This document shows, one piece after another, positions 52,151 through 60,967 of a DNA stretch of 64,000 nt (within the stretch, counting starts at the first letter, position 1; each line of letters starts with the position of its first letter). The stretch lies in contig QHMG01000008.1 in NCBI GenBank assembly GCA_003258725.1, positions 84,929 through 148,928 on the forward strand, written 5' to 3'. This DNA comes from Candidatus Melainabacteria bacterium (GTDB lineage: Bacteria > Cyanobacteriota > Vampirovibrionia > Gastranaerophilales > Gastranaerophilaceae). Made by a program: the position numbers and the translations under genes. The notes beneath the pieces were generated by a model, which was not told where the DNA came from, ran no database searches, and saw only the letters and a program-made list of their open reading frames with translations.

Positions 52151-52675
52151 TTAATATTGCAACATAGATAAAACTTCTATACCCAAGTTTTCTAATTTTT
52201 CACGACCGCCTAGACCGTTTAATTCAATCCAAAAAGCTGCACCTGCAACATTTGCCTTTGCTTGAGCAATAAGTCTGCATGCTGCGCTTGCTGTTCCACC
52301 TGTTGCTAACAAATCATCTACAATTAGAACATTTTTACCTTCTTCAACTGCATCTTTGTGCATTTCGATTGTATCAGTGCCATATTCCAATTCATAAGTT
52401 TCTTTATAAGTTGGTGCTGGTAGTTTGTGAGGTTTTCTGATTGGAATAAAACCAACATTCAATTTGTATGCTAAAGGCATACCTACAATGAACCCTCTTG
52501 ATTCCATGCCTGCAACATAATCAATTTTTTTGTCTTTATAATGTTCATACAAAAAATCAACCATGTTTCTCATAGTTTCAGGTTCTTTTAGAGCTGTTGT
52601 AATATCTCTAAACAAGATACCTTCTTTTGGAAAATCTTTAATCGCTCTAATCTTTTCTTTAATACCAGCTAACAT
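52151..52675 (-). CDS. apt: Adenine phosphoribosyltransferase
   Basis: 174 residues. It salvages adenine to AMP using PRPP. FPKEGILFRDITTAL, GMESRGFIVGMPLA, PIRKPHKLP and the PRPP loop VLIVDDLLATGGTASAA are all present. Follows the glycosyltransferase gene by 21 nt on the same strand. Confidence 0.96.
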   Translation of the reverse strand: MLAGIKEKIRAIKDFPKEGILFRDITTALKEPETMRNMVDFLYEHYKDKKIDYVAGMESRGFIVGMPLAYKLNVGFIPIRKPHKLPAPTYKETYELEYGTDTIEMHKDAVEEGKNVLIVDDLLATGGTASAACRLIAQAKANVAGAAFWIELNGLGGREKLENLGIEVLSMLQY

Positions 52676-52696
52676 ATATCTACCCTTTCCGAGAAT

Positions 52697-54049
52697 TTAT
52701 ACTCCGACTGTTTCTTTTTCTTTATTGTCATGACGATGTTGTTCTTCTTCTAAAACAAGCCCATGTGTTGTTTTACCCCAATCCATATCTTTTGGTTTCA
52801 AAAGGATTTTGAAAGAGATGTAAAACGCAACAGGGAACCATACTGCTAAGATATAAGCTGAGGTTTCAACTGCTTGTTTTAACGCTTCCCAACGACCTAA
52901 ATGATTATATTTTCTAAGGCTGTAACGAGTTGCTAATGTAAAGCAAATACCAATTACAAGACCTACTAAAAGCGATGTAATAATACCAATATCATCAACA
53001 GAAACTTTGCCTGTCAAAACTTTAAAGCATCTGATAATTACTTCAAAAATGAACCAAGTCGGCATTAAAAATTCTGACAAATAAGCTGTCATATCCAATC
53101 TTGCACGCAAGGACATTTTTTTAGAAGTGATTACATCACCGAACAACTCTAAATAACGTCTTACTGTACCTTCATACCATCGTCTGCGTTGTCTGTAAAG
53201 AGGCATTAAGTATACAACTGCTTCTTCTCTAACTTCAGCCTCTGGGCAAAAACGAATATCCCAACCTTTGATATGAAGTCTTGTTGACATATCTAAATCG
53301 TCTACAAGTGTGTAATTGTTCCAACCACCGATGTCTTCAAGAGCTTTTCTCTTGATTAATTCACCGTTTCCTCTTAATTCTACTGCACCTTTTACAGCAT
53401 CACGACCAATTTGAAAGTGAGAATCAAGAGTCATTTCATTATCTTGGCAACGAGTTAAAAAGTTTACGTCTCTGTTTGAGATAACTTTTCTTGCTTGAAC
53501 TGCGCCAACATCTTCTGGCTCTAAATTTGGAACAAGTTTGTTCAAAAAGTCAGAATCAACTCTTGCATCTGCATCAAATACTAAAACTGCATCACCTTTT
53601 GCAAACTTAAATGCATCATTTAAAACTGCTGATTTACCAGGAAATGCATTTTTATCCCTAATCAAAGCTTTTACTTTGTCATGTTTTTGTTCTAATTCTT
53701 TAATTACTTCTGCTGTATTATCATCACTTCTATCATCAATAACAATTAATTCAAAGTTTGGATAATCTAATTGTAAAATATTTTCTACTGTTTGAGCAAT
53801 AACAGCGCCTTCGTTGTGTGCAGGAACCATAATTGTAATGTATGGTTTATAATTTTCGTTAATAACTTGAGGTTTTTTCTTTAATTGACGTTTTTTGTGC
53901 TTATCTGCAAGAGTCATATATATTACATATATAGACATACATACAATAAGACCAACCAAACCCCAAATTGTATTAAAGTGGTACTGATAAATGTATAAAC
54001 AAACTATCAATCCAACAAATATAATGAAAAATATCAATCTTTCCTTCAT
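52697..54049 (-). CDS. Processive family 2 glycosyltransferase (membrane)
   Basis: 450 residues. Two N-terminal membrane helices, then a GT2 core: ITIMVPAHNEGAVI, VIDDRSDDNTAEV, VFDADARVDSDF (DxD-like metal site), TLVDDLDMSTRL, and QRRRWYEGTVRR (Q-x-x-R-W of processive enzymes). Three C-terminal membrane helices follow. This matches poly-N-acetylglucosamine/hyaluronan/cellulose-type synthases; the polymer cannot be named. AGAGGAATT site. A His-rich tail (EEEQHRHDNKEK) is unusual. Confidence 0.9.
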   Translation of the reverse strand: MKERLIFFIIFVGLIVCLYIYQYHFNTIWGLVGLIVCMSIYVIYMTLADKHKKRQLKKKPQVINENYKPYITIMVPAHNEGAVIAQTVENILQLDYPNFELIVIDDRSDDNTAEVIKELEQKHDKVKALIRDKNAFPGKSAVLNDAFKFAKGDAVLVFDADARVDSDFLNKLVPNLEPEDVGAVQARKVISNRDVNFLTRCQDNEMTLDSHFQIGRDAVKGAVELRGNGELIKRKALEDIGGWNNYTLVDDLDMSTRLHIKGWDIRFCPEAEVREEAVVYLMPLYRQRRRWYEGTVRRYLELFGDVITSKKMSLRARLDMTAYLSEFLMPTWFIFEVIIRCFKVLTGKVSVDDIGIITSLLVGLVIGICFTLATRYSLRKYNHLGRWEALKQAVETSAYILAVWFPVAFYISFKILLKPKDMDWGKTTHGLVLEEEQHRHDNKEKETVGV

Positions 54050-54223
54050 TTAATTCCTCTAACGAAAAATCGCATTACTGAATAATTATATCAAAAACAG
54101 TTTACAAATACACCCTAAAAGACTTTTTTTTACTTTTTGTATAGAAATATTAAGATTGTAAAATGGCTAAATGCCAATTATAGCTTAATTTTCTAGAATT
54201 AAAACCCCGAAAAAATTAAATTT

Positions 54224-54258
54224 TGTAATATTATTGCCAATATTACAGGGTTTATAAT
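54224..54258 (+). promoter_or_regulatory. HU gene promoter with overlapping palindrome
   Basis: TGTAATATT-ATTGCC-AATATTACA palindrome (54224-54247) overlaps TTATTG (54231-54236), which is 16 nt from TATAAT (54253-54258). The palindrome covers the -35 element, so it may be a repressor site. The rest of the 54050-54298 gap shows nothing further. Confidence 0.45.
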
Positions 54259-54298
54259 ATACTGATAGCTGTACATTGATTTAAGAAAGGAAATGAAA

Positions 54299-54577
54299 AT
54301 GAACAAAGAAGAATTAGTACAAGAAATTTCAAAAAAAGCAAAAGTTACACAAAAAGACGCTAACGAAGTTTTAAGTGTTTTAGTAGATACAATCCAAAAA
54401 ACAGTTGCTAAAGGTAAAAAAGTTACTTTAGTTGGTTTTGGTACATTTGAACCTCGCAAACGTGCTGCTAGAAACGGCAGAAACCCACAAACTGGTAAAG
54501 AAATCAAAATCCCTGCTAAAACAGTTCCAGCTTTCTCAGCAGGTAAAAAATTCAAAACTGTTGTTAACGGCAAATAG
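54299..54577 (+). CDS. hup: HU family DNA-binding protein
   Basis: 93 residues from MNKEELVQEIS (AAGAAAGG 8 nt upstream; another ATG 6 nt earlier is too close to it). DANEVLSVLVDTIQKTVAKG, KKVTLVGFGTFEPRKRAARN, GRNPQTGKEIKIPAKTVPAF is the full HU fold with the DNA-binding beta arms. It compacts the nucleoid as a dimer. Terminator at 54603. Confidence 0.97.
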   Translation: MNKEELVQEISKKAKVTQKDANEVLSVLVDTIQKTVAKGKKVTLVGFGTFEPRKRAARNGRNPQTGKEIKIPAKTVPAFSAGKKFKTVVNGK

Positions 54578-54602
54578 TCTGTAACGAAAGTTTTTAAACT
54601 TT

Positions 54603-54636
54603 TAAGGCGCACAAGTCTTTGACTTGTGCGCCTTTG
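54603..54636 (+). terminator. Terminator of the HU gene
   Basis: AAGGCGCACAAGTC-TTT-GACTTGTGCGCCTT followed by TGTATTT. Confidence 0.9.
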
Positions 54637-54698
54637 TATTTACTAATAAAAAATATCTTTTTAACCTTCTTGCCTCATAAAAAAATTTATACTAAACT

Positions 54699-55436
54699 AT
54701 GCTTATGGAAGAAAAGTTACAAATTACATTTGCACATATTTATCCAAAATTACTTAATCTTTACGGCGATATTGGTAATGTTATTACTCTAAAAAACAGA
54801 TGCGAATGGCGTGGTATAGAATTTATTGCTGAAGAAATAAATATTGGAGATGAATTTAAACCTCACGATATGTATTTTATCGGTGGAGGACAAGATAGAC
54901 AACAAGTTGATGTTGCAGACGAACTTCAAAAATACAAAGATTTTTTAACTCAAGAAAGAGACAACGATGCTGTATTTTTATCTATTTGTGGTGGCTATCA
55001 ACTTTTTGGACATTATTATAAAGCACAAGACGGCTCTGAATTAAAAGGCATAAGTTTACTTGATGCATACACCCTTGCAGGAAACAAGCGTTTTATCGGA
55101 AATGTTACGACTCAAATTGATGGATTAGAACCAAATACATTAGTTGGATTTGAAAATCATAGCGGTTTAACATATTTGCAAGGTGAAACAAAACCTCTTT
55201 CTAAAGTAATTGTAGGACATGGAAACAACGGCAAAGACGGAACTGAAGGTGCTAAATATAAAAATGTTTTTGGAACATATTTACATGGTTCTTTTTTACC
55301 TAAAAACCCTCATTTTGCAGACTATTTAATTGAATTAGCTTTAAAAAAACATTATGGTAGAGAGATTAAGTTGTCTAAATTAGACGATAGCATTGAACTT
55401 GCTACTCACGAAAATTTAGTTAATAAACCTTATTAA
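54699..55436 (+). CDS. gatD: Lipid II isoglutaminyl synthase glutaminase subunit GatD-like
   Basis: 245 residues, class I glutamine amidotransferase of the CobB/CobQ-GATase type. IYPKLLNLYGDIGNVITL, FIGGGQDRQQ, the nucleophile LSICGGYQLFG (Cys about 101), LVGFENHSGLTYL, and the catalytic His in GTYLHGSFLPK. It supplies ammonia to amidate D-Glu in peptidoglycan with MurT. MurT is not adjacent here, which is unusual. TATACT lies 5 nt before the ATG and there is no ribosome site. Confidence 0.88.
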   Translation: MLMEEKLQITFAHIYPKLLNLYGDIGNVITLKNRCEWRGIEFIAEEINIGDEFKPHDMYFIGGGQDRQQVDVADELQKYKDFLTQERDNDAVFLSICGGYQLFGHYYKAQDGSELKGISLLDAYTLAGNKRFIGNVTTQIDGLEPNTLVGFENHSGLTYLQGETKPLSKVIVGHGNNGKDGTEGAKYKNVFGTYLHGSFLPKNPHFADYLIELALKKHYGREIKLSKLDDSIELATHENLVNKPY

Positions 55437-55461
55437 TAAATAGCCAAATTTGCTGAAATTA

Positions 55462-55470
55462 TGTTAAAAT
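55462..55470 (+). promoter_or_regulatory. Predicted leaderless promoter (TGT-TAAAAT, 6 nt, ATG)
   Basis: Extended -10 TGT TAAAAT and CTTTTT before the ATG at 55477. Confidence 0.55.
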
Positions 55471-55476
55471 CTTTTT

Positions 55477-56499
55477 ATGAATAAAAAGAAAATTCTCACA
55501 ATTCTAGTAACAATCATATTTTTGGTGTTCTTGGTTTACATTTTTAAGGACATGAGCGCTGAGGAGTTTATTAATGCATTCAAGATGTTTAGTTTTAAAT
55601 ATCTTTTCTGGATTGTGTTTCTCTACTATTTGACAATGTATTTTCGAGGAGTTCGTTGGAAAGCCTTGTTAATGGATAATCCTAAGTATTCAAATTGGCA
55701 CTTGGGAGCTGTATTTATTGTAGGCAGTATGCTTAACAGCTTTTTGCCCGCTAGAGCTGGTGATATTTATAGAGCTTATTATTTAGGCGAAAACAAGCAA
55801 GAAAATAAAATGAAAATTTTTGGTTCTGTAATTTTAGAAAGAACTTTAGACGGAATTAGCGTATTTTTTATTTTACTTTTTGGAGTTTTATTTTATTGTA
55901 AAAATAACCCTGTAATTCTTAGTGCTACATATTTTTTTGGCGCTGTGTTCATAGGTAGTATGATTGCTTTTTATTTAATTTTTAAATTCAATAAAATTGA
56001 TTTTGTTTGTCAAAAAACTGAAAATATTTTAGAAAAAATCCATTTGAACGGACTTTCTGGAATTGTAAAAAGTTTAAATAAGCATGCCAACTCATTTATG
56101 GAAGGTTTTGAGGTTCTAGACAATTGGAAATTAACTCTAAAATCGGCTGTAATGAGTGCAGTTGTTTGGGGAATTGAATGTTATGTTGCTTTCTTAATTT
56201 TAGAAAGTTTCAATTTGTCTTTACCTTTTTCAGCAAGTTTGTTCGTAATAAGTTTAATATCATTTTCTGCAATGTTGCCGTCTACATCAATCTTTTTTGG
56301 TCCATATCAAGCGGCATATTTAATTGCATTGGGCATTTATGGTGTAAACAAATCAACTATCTTGGCTATTTCTTTAGTTCACCCTGTTCTATTAGTTACA
56401 CTATTAACAGTTGTGGGCATATATTATTTATACAAGTTTAATTTTTCACTAGATAAAATAAAAGAAGCTCAACAAGAAAGGGAAGCAGATAATGTTTAA
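55477..56499 (+). CDS. Lysylphosphatidylglycerol synthase TM-region (UPF0104/AglD-like) protein
   Basis: 340 residues, about 8 membrane helices. YYLTMYFRGVRWKALL, VGSMLNSFLPARAGDIYRAYYLG, VILERTLDGISVFF and the late ISFSAMLPSTSIFFGPYQAA pattern identify LPG_synthase_TM. No C-terminal lysyl-transfer domain is present, so it is probably a lipid or glycan flippase-like protein and not MprF itself. It overlaps the following pilin gene by 8 nt. Confidence 0.88.
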   Translation: MNKKKILTILVTIIFLVFLVYIFKDMSAEEFINAFKMFSFKYLFWIVFLYYLTMYFRGVRWKALLMDNPKYSNWHLGAVFIVGSMLNSFLPARAGDIYRAYYLGENKQENKMKIFGSVILERTLDGISVFFILLFGVLFYCKNNPVILSATYFFGAVFIGSMIAFYLIFKFNKIDFVCQKTENILEKIHLNGLSGIVKSLNKHANSFMEGFEVLDNWKLTLKSAVMSAVVWGIECYVAFLILESFNLSLPFSASLFVISLISFSAMLPSTSIFFGPYQAAYLIALGIYGVNKSTILAISLVHPVLLVTLLTVVGIYYLYKFNFSLDKIKEAQQEREADNV

Positions 56500-57106
56500 A
56501 AAAGCCTTCACACTTGCAGAAATATTGATTGTAATGGCAATTATCGGAACTGTTGCCGTGGCTACAATTCCTAACTTGGTGGACAGTTATCAAGAAGATA
56601 AAGATGTTGCAAAACTAAGGAGTGTTTATCACGACTTGGAAGTTGCTTATGCAAAGGCTGTTGCCGAATATGGACCTTATAATCAATGGACAGGTAATAA
56701 AAAAGATGTTCTTATGAAATATTTGAAAGCATCACCATGTGGAAATTCAGTAATAAATTCTTGTTATCCGAGCGGTGCTGTAGGAAATGTTAAATCATCA
56801 TATAAATACGAATTAGAAAATGGAGTTGGACTTTCTATAAATAAAAATATGACAAGTATTTATGTTGCACTTGGCGGAGCAAAAGGAAAAACACAATCTG
56901 GCAGACAAATTTTTCTTATAAAATATTCTGATGCTAATGGGATATACCCTAACGGAAAAGGTGGAGATAGAAATCCTTCGACAGGGGCTTTTACTAGCAG
57001 TTACACAGGTCATACTGCAACAAATTGGGTTATAGCAAATGGTAACATGGACTATTTAAGATGTGCAGATAAATTAAATTGGACAAATCAAACTAGTTGC
57101 CCATAA
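56492..57106 (+). CDS. Type IV pilin-like protein
   Basis: 204 residues. MFKKAFTLAEILIVMAIIG then TVAVATIPNLVDSYQ: prepilin signal and helix, as in the other two pilins of this window. The C-terminal domain has YVALGGAKGKTQSG and Cys pairs (SPCGNSVINSCYP, DKLNWTNQTSC). It starts in the last codons of the LPG-synthase-like gene, with GAAAGGGAAG upstream. Its end overlaps the next, converging gene by 14 nt. Confidence 0.9.
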   Translation: MFKKAFTLAEILIVMAIIGTVAVATIPNLVDSYQEDKDVAKLRSVYHDLEVAYAKAVAEYGPYNQWTGNKKDVLMKYLKASPCGNSVINSCYPSGAVGNVKSSYKYELENGVGLSINKNMTSIYVALGGAKGKTQSGRQIFLIKYSDANGIYPNGKGGDRNPSTGAFTSSYTGHTATNWVIANGNMDYLRCADKLNWTNQTSCP

Positions 57107-58052
57107 CTTTTAACATACATTTTACGCAATACTCTGCACTCAAATATTTTGATGCTATTTCATAGCATTTGTTTACTGTATATTCATACGCTTTTTCGTT
57201 TTGCATATAATAATTTATTTTTTCTACCAAATCACCCATATTGATATAAAAAGGTAAATCACCTTTGTAAATATTTAGTTCCTCTCTAAAATCGCTCACA
57301 ACAAGAGTTTTGCAAGCAACAGCTTGAACTGTTCTATGGTTTAAGGAAGAAAGACCTTGAGAATTCATAGTAAACATAAATTTTGCTTTGTTTATAGCCA
57401 CCGCCATATCTGGTTCATTATCAATAAAACCTTTATATGCCTGTTTTAACAGTTCTTGTCCTTCTTCATTTGTTCTTGAAAGTGCATCTTGATAATGCTT
57501 TTCTATTGCATACCAAGCAAATTTCAAATTTGGAAAATGTTGCATTAACTCAATAAAGAAGTTTAAACGAAAATCAGTATCCAAGCGACCTGCAAACATT
57601 ATGTCATATTCTTTTTCTAGATTTAGTGGTTTATAAACCTCTGTATTTACAAATTGAGGCATATAGTATAAATTTTTCACATTTGATTTTTCAGCTAAAG
57701 CTCTATCCCAATAAAATGTAAAGTTTTTATCTTCACTTAAATATGGTAAATATTTTTGCCAATCTTCAAAAACTCCTGAAGCTGTACTTTCTATTTCATC
57801 TGCAAAGTAACAAACACAAGGTATTCTTAAATCATTATCCACTTTTAGTTTTAATGGTGAAAAATCGTAACCTGTAATATAGTTGTAATCCTTGTTTGAA
57901 ATAAATTCTAAAAAGTTATCTTGTTTTAGTTCATCATAAACATCAAAGTTAAAACCGTTTTGTTCAAAACCGTCTAACATGCTTTTTACGATTAATCTTC
58001 CCGCAATACTATGTGGTAAAATGCCTAAAATTTTTTTGTTATTTTCACTCAT
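57093..58052 (-). CDS. CgeB-like glycosyltransferase
   Basis: 319 residues from MSENNKK (58052). The protein has a GT4-like two-domain pattern: LGILPHSIAGRLIVKSML, VCYFADEIESTASG, then EYDIMFAGRLDTDFRLNFF and a C-terminal LSSLNHRTVQAVACKTLVV with SDFREELN (the Glu-containing donor site). The layout resembles the CgeB/spore-maturation glycosyltransferase family. It would add sugars to surface or flagellar protein; the target is unknown. Confidence 0.72.
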   Translation of the reverse strand: MSENNKKILGILPHSIAGRLIVKSMLDGFEQNGFNFDVYDELKQDNFLEFISNKDYNYITGYDFSPLKLKVDNDLRIPCVCYFADEIESTASGVFEDWQKYLPYLSEDKNFTFYWDRALAEKSNVKNLYYMPQFVNTEVYKPLNLEKEYDIMFAGRLDTDFRLNFFIELMQHFPNLKFAWYAIEKHYQDALSRTNEEGQELLKQAYKGFIDNEPDMAVAINKAKFMFTMNSQGLSSLNHRTVQAVACKTLVVSDFREELNIYKGDLPFYINMGDLVEKINYYMQNEKAYEYTVNKCYEIASKYLSAEYCVKCMLKVMGN

Positions 58053-58096
58053 AAACCTATAAAAACACAAAAAACGGCCCTTGTCTATTTTAGTTA

Positions 58097-58125
58097 TTTA
58101 CAAACATTTTTTAATTAACTATAAT
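58097..58125 (+). promoter_or_regulatory. Consensus promoter giving a leaderless fixC mRNA
   Basis: TTTACA, 17-nt spacer, TATAAT, then ATTGTT and the ATG at 58132. The best complete example of the leaderless pattern. Confidence 0.75.
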
Positions 58126-58131
58126 ATTGTT

Positions 58132-59427
58132 ATGGAAAATAAAACACAGGTAATTATAGTCGGAGGGGGTCCAGCAGGTATTTCTGCAGGTATTACTCTT
58201 GCACGTGCTGGAAAAGAAGTTGTACTTATTGAGCGTGGTAGTTATTCTGGTAGTAAAAATATGTTTGGAGGAGCAATTTACACTCAACCAACAAAAGAAA
58301 TTTTTCCAAACTTTGAAACAGAAGCACCATTAGAGAGAAATAACACAAAACATAAATACATGTTGCTTACTCAAACCGAAGATACGACAATCTCTCATAC
58401 TGAAAAAAGTTCTCTTTCAAATAGTTATACCGTAATTAGGGGTAAATTCGACCGCTGGTGTGCAAAAGAAGCTCAAAAAGCAGGTGTAACTCTTGTTACT
58501 GAAACTGTTGTAGAAGAATTAATAGTCAAAAACGGCAAAGTCATTGGTGTTAAAACCGAATTAGAAAAATATTATGCTGACATTGTAATTTTAGCCGATG
58601 GTGTAAATTCACTCCTTGCAAAACAAATCGGACTTAGGGAAACAATTGAACCTCAAGATGTTGCATTGGGCGTAAAAGAAGTTATTAAAATTGGCGAAGA
58701 CAAAATCAATGAACGATTTAATTTAAATACTGGCGAAGGTTGCATTACAGAAATTATCGGTTATCCTATGCTTTCAATGCTTGGTCTAGGTTATATTTAC
58801 ACAAACAAAGACAGCATTTCAATCGGGTTAGGTATTGCTTTAGATGAACTTAAAAAGCACAAATTAAAACCTTATGAACTTTTAGACCAATTGAAAGAGC
58901 ACCCTTCTGTTGCACCACTAATAAAAGACGGCGAATTGCTTGAATATTCTGCTCATTTAATTCCAGAAGGCGGATTTAACAAAGTTCCAAAACTTTATGA
59001 TGACGGAGTTTTAGTCGTTGGTGATGCTGGCATGTTAGTCAACAACTTACATTGGGAAGGTACAAACCTTGCAATGATTAGCGGTAAACTTGCAGGAGAA
59101 ACTGCTATTCATGCATTAGATATAAAAGATTTTTCAAAAGAAAGTTTAAAACTTTACAGTAAAAAATTAGAAAATTCATTTATAATAAAAGATTTAAAAT
59201 CATACGCAAATTTAATGCCAATTGCACACGAACGTAGTGATTCGTTTATGAATTACTATATAAAGAAAATTAATTCCTTCTTTAATATGTTCACTGCTGT
59301 TGACAGTATTCCTAAACGTGACAAGTTTAGAGATTTTATAAAATCAATTTTTACAGACAGAAGTATTTCAGAGTTGTTTAAAGATGTTTTTGCAGTTTTA
59401 AAAATTCTATGGGGGATTTTGAAATGA
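58132..59427 (+). CDS. fixC: FixC-like electron transfer flavoprotein-quinone oxidoreductase
   Basis: 431 residues from the ATG at 58132 (the frame opens 17 codons earlier but the promoter ends there). FAD-binding VIIVGGGPAGISAGITLAR, VLIERGSYSGSKNMFGG, GKFDRWCAKEAQKAG, and GVLVVGDAGMLVNNLHWEGTN are typical of FixC. It accepts electrons from an electron-transfer flavoprotein and hands them on to FixX or quinone. FixA/FixB genes are not in the window. ATGA overlap with fixX. Confidence 0.92.
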   Translation: MENKTQVIIVGGGPAGISAGITLARAGKEVVLIERGSYSGSKNMFGGAIYTQPTKEIFPNFETEAPLERNNTKHKYMLLTQTEDTTISHTEKSSLSNSYTVIRGKFDRWCAKEAQKAGVTLVTETVVEELIVKNGKVIGVKTELEKYYADIVILADGVNSLLAKQIGLRETIEPQDVALGVKEVIKIGEDKINERFNLNTGEGCITEIIGYPMLSMLGLGYIYTNKDSISIGLGIALDELKKHKLKPYELLDQLKEHPSVAPLIKDGELLEYSAHLIPEGGFNKVPKLYDDGVLVVGDAGMLVNNLHWEGTNLAMISGKLAGETAIHALDIKDFSKESLKLYSKKLENSFIIKDLKSYANLMPIAHERSDSFMNYYIKKINSFFNMFTAVDSIPKRDKFRDFIKSIFTDRSISELFKDVFAVLKILWGILK

Positions 59428-59699
59428 GCATTGATGATAAATTATTCAAAGTAAAATATGTTTGCGATTCTGTTTCACATTTGACAAACGATGATGAAAA
59501 ATGTAAAAATTGTAGAACAAAAGTTTGTACATTTATTTGTCCTGCAAAAGTTTGGGAATGGGACAAAGAAAATGAAAAAATGGTTATTAATTATGAAAAC
59601 TGCCTAGAATGTGGAGCTTGCAGAATTGCTTGCGAAAAACAATGTATCAATTGGAATTATCCAAAAGGTAACAAAGGAGTGACATTTAAACAAGGTTAG
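59424..59699 (+). CDS. fixX: FixX-like ferredoxin
   Basis: 91 residues from the ATG overlapping the fixC stop. CKNCRTKVCTFICPAKVW and NCLECGACRIACEKQC give the Cys ligands of one or two iron-sulfur clusters; GNKGVTFKQG ends it as in FixX. The N-terminal segment VKYVCDSVSHL is family-typical. Works with FixC in electron bifurcation or delivery. Confidence 0.92.
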   Translation: MSIDDKLFKVKYVCDSVSHLTNDDEKCKNCRTKVCTFICPAKVWEWDKENEKMVINYENCLECGACRIACEKQCINWNYPKGNKGVTFKQG

Positions 59700-59733
59700 T
59701 ATATAATAAAAAATAATAAATAAGGAGGCTCTC

Positions 59734-60114
59734 ATGGAAGACAATATGAAAGAAGAATATTCTAATCAACACCGCCGTTGGTATGATAAAGACCCTGTTT
59801 TATCACAAGCAATGAGCACTTTAGAACATTCTGATGATGATACTCAAATTAGAATCGCACTAAATTTGATTAAAATTATCATCGAACACAACATTGAAAA
59901 TGACAAATTTGAATCAGTAGAAGACATTATGTCTGCTGTTCAATCTGGTCAAAGCGATTCAAGAAACGGTCGTTGGTATGATATTGATGGCACATTAAAA
60001 ACAGCTATGACAATGTTACAAAATTGTCCAGAAGCTACTCAAAGCGTTATCGCTAAAGAAATGGCTAAAATGGTTATTGATAAAATTAAAGAAGACGACG
60101 AAGGTCTTGAATAA
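59734..60114 (+). CDS. Hypothetical protein with two tandem copies of one small helical domain
   Basis: 126 residues. Copy 1 (about 14-52: RRWYDKDPVLSQAMSTLEHS, IALNLIKIIIEHNI) and copy 2 (about 80-120: GRWYDIDGTLKTAMTMLQNC, IAKEMAKMVIDKI) share RWYD-D--L--AM--L-----Q--IA------I, so the protein arose by duplication. No known domain. AAGGAGG site; separate from fixCX by 34 nt and closed by a strong terminator. Confidence 0.75.
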   Translation: MEDNMKEEYSNQHRRWYDKDPVLSQAMSTLEHSDDDTQIRIALNLIKIIIEHNIENDKFESVEDIMSAVQSGQSDSRNGRWYDIDGTLKTAMTMLQNCPEATQSVIAKEMAKMVIDKIKEDDEGLE

Positions 60115-60130
60115 TTATTTTATTTAATTT

Positions 60131-60160
60131 AAAGGCGCACGGTTCAAACCGTGCGCCTTT
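60131..60160. terminator. Bidirectional terminator
   Basis: AAAGGCGCACGGTT-CA-AACCGTGCGCCTTT between convergent genes. Confidence 0.92.
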
Positions 60161-60164
60161 ATTG

Positions 60165-60725
60165 TTATTTTATCTTACTTCTAAGCAAAATATAATATTT
60201 TCTTGCCCCATAATAAACTACGATTGAAACAAAATCATTATCCAAATCATCAACCTCTAAAAAGGTTCTAGGAGCTTGTCTTCGTTTACCAGAATTGAAA
60301 TGACCCACTACGTTTACAAATCCAATATGAATTTTTTGTGACGGAGTAAGTTTTTCTTTTGGCAAGTTTTGTTGATAAAAAACTTCTGAAACAAGTTCGT
60401 CTTTGTAACACGGTATTGTATATTTTACATTTCCGTTTTCTTTAAATAAAATATACCATTTATCTTCATGTTTTCTTGGTGTTAAAAGATAATATCCTGG
60501 TTCTATTGTTTGATTTTTGAAATAAACTTCTGAATTTAATCTAAACAACGGATATGGAGACCATGCGTAATGTTGCATATCATAATATTGATCAGGATCA
60601 ATGCTGTGAATATACGAAAAATCAGGCGGTTGCAAATCCTCATAAATCTTTTGGTAATCAATATCTGCAAAAGCCATTTGTGTTACAAAAAGTAGTAATA
60701 AAATTGTACCTAGAAATTTCTTCAT
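60165..60725 (-). CDS. Secreted protein of unknown function
   Basis: 186 residues with a clear signal peptide (MKKFLGTILLLLFVTQMAFA, cleavage after Ala20). The mature part is rich in Tyr, Asp and Lys (DPDQYYDMQHYAWSPYPLFRL), with beta patterns (GYYLLTPRKHEDKWYILF, FVSIVVYYGARKYYILL). No known domain. Likely periplasmic or surface-located. TAAAAT ends 6 nt before its ATG. Confidence 0.72.
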   Translation of the reverse strand: MKKFLGTILLLLFVTQMAFADIDYQKIYEDLQPPDFSYIHSIDPDQYYDMQHYAWSPYPLFRLNSEVYFKNQTIEPGYYLLTPRKHEDKWYILFKENGNVKYTIPCYKDELVSEVFYQQNLPKEKLTPSQKIHIGFVNVVGHFNSGKRRQAPRTFLEVDDLDNDFVSIVVYYGARKYYILLRSKIK

Positions 60726-60731
60726 ACTACT

Positions 60732-60737
60732 ATTTTA
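60732..60737 (-). promoter_or_regulatory. Predicted leaderless promoter of the secreted protein (TAAAAT, 6 nt, ATG)
   Basis: TAAAAT then AGTAGT then ATG on the minus strand; no ribosome site. Confidence 0.45.
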
Positions 60738-60813
60738 ATGATTTTTTCCCTTTGGGCAATCATTCAAACATTTTATTTTATAATGAGTCTTTAAGAAAAA
60801 TTCAAAGTTTTCC

Positions 60814-60869
60814 GTCACCCCGCATTCATTGCGGGGTCTATATAGATACCGCAACAAGTGCGGTATGAC
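60814..60869. repeat. Dispersed palindromes: family A variant and family B
   Basis: GTCACCCCGC-ATTCATT-GCGGGGTCT (a family A-like hairpin with stem CCCCGC) and GATACCGC-AACAAGT-GCGGTATGAC. Upstream of aspS. Confidence 0.82.
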
Positions 60870-60967
60870 AAAATATTATACTCAAATCAATTATAAGTAT
60901 AATTATTTTTCTTCACAAAATATTATGTTTTTGCTAATATTTTATTGTATTTAAAAGAAAAGGAATT

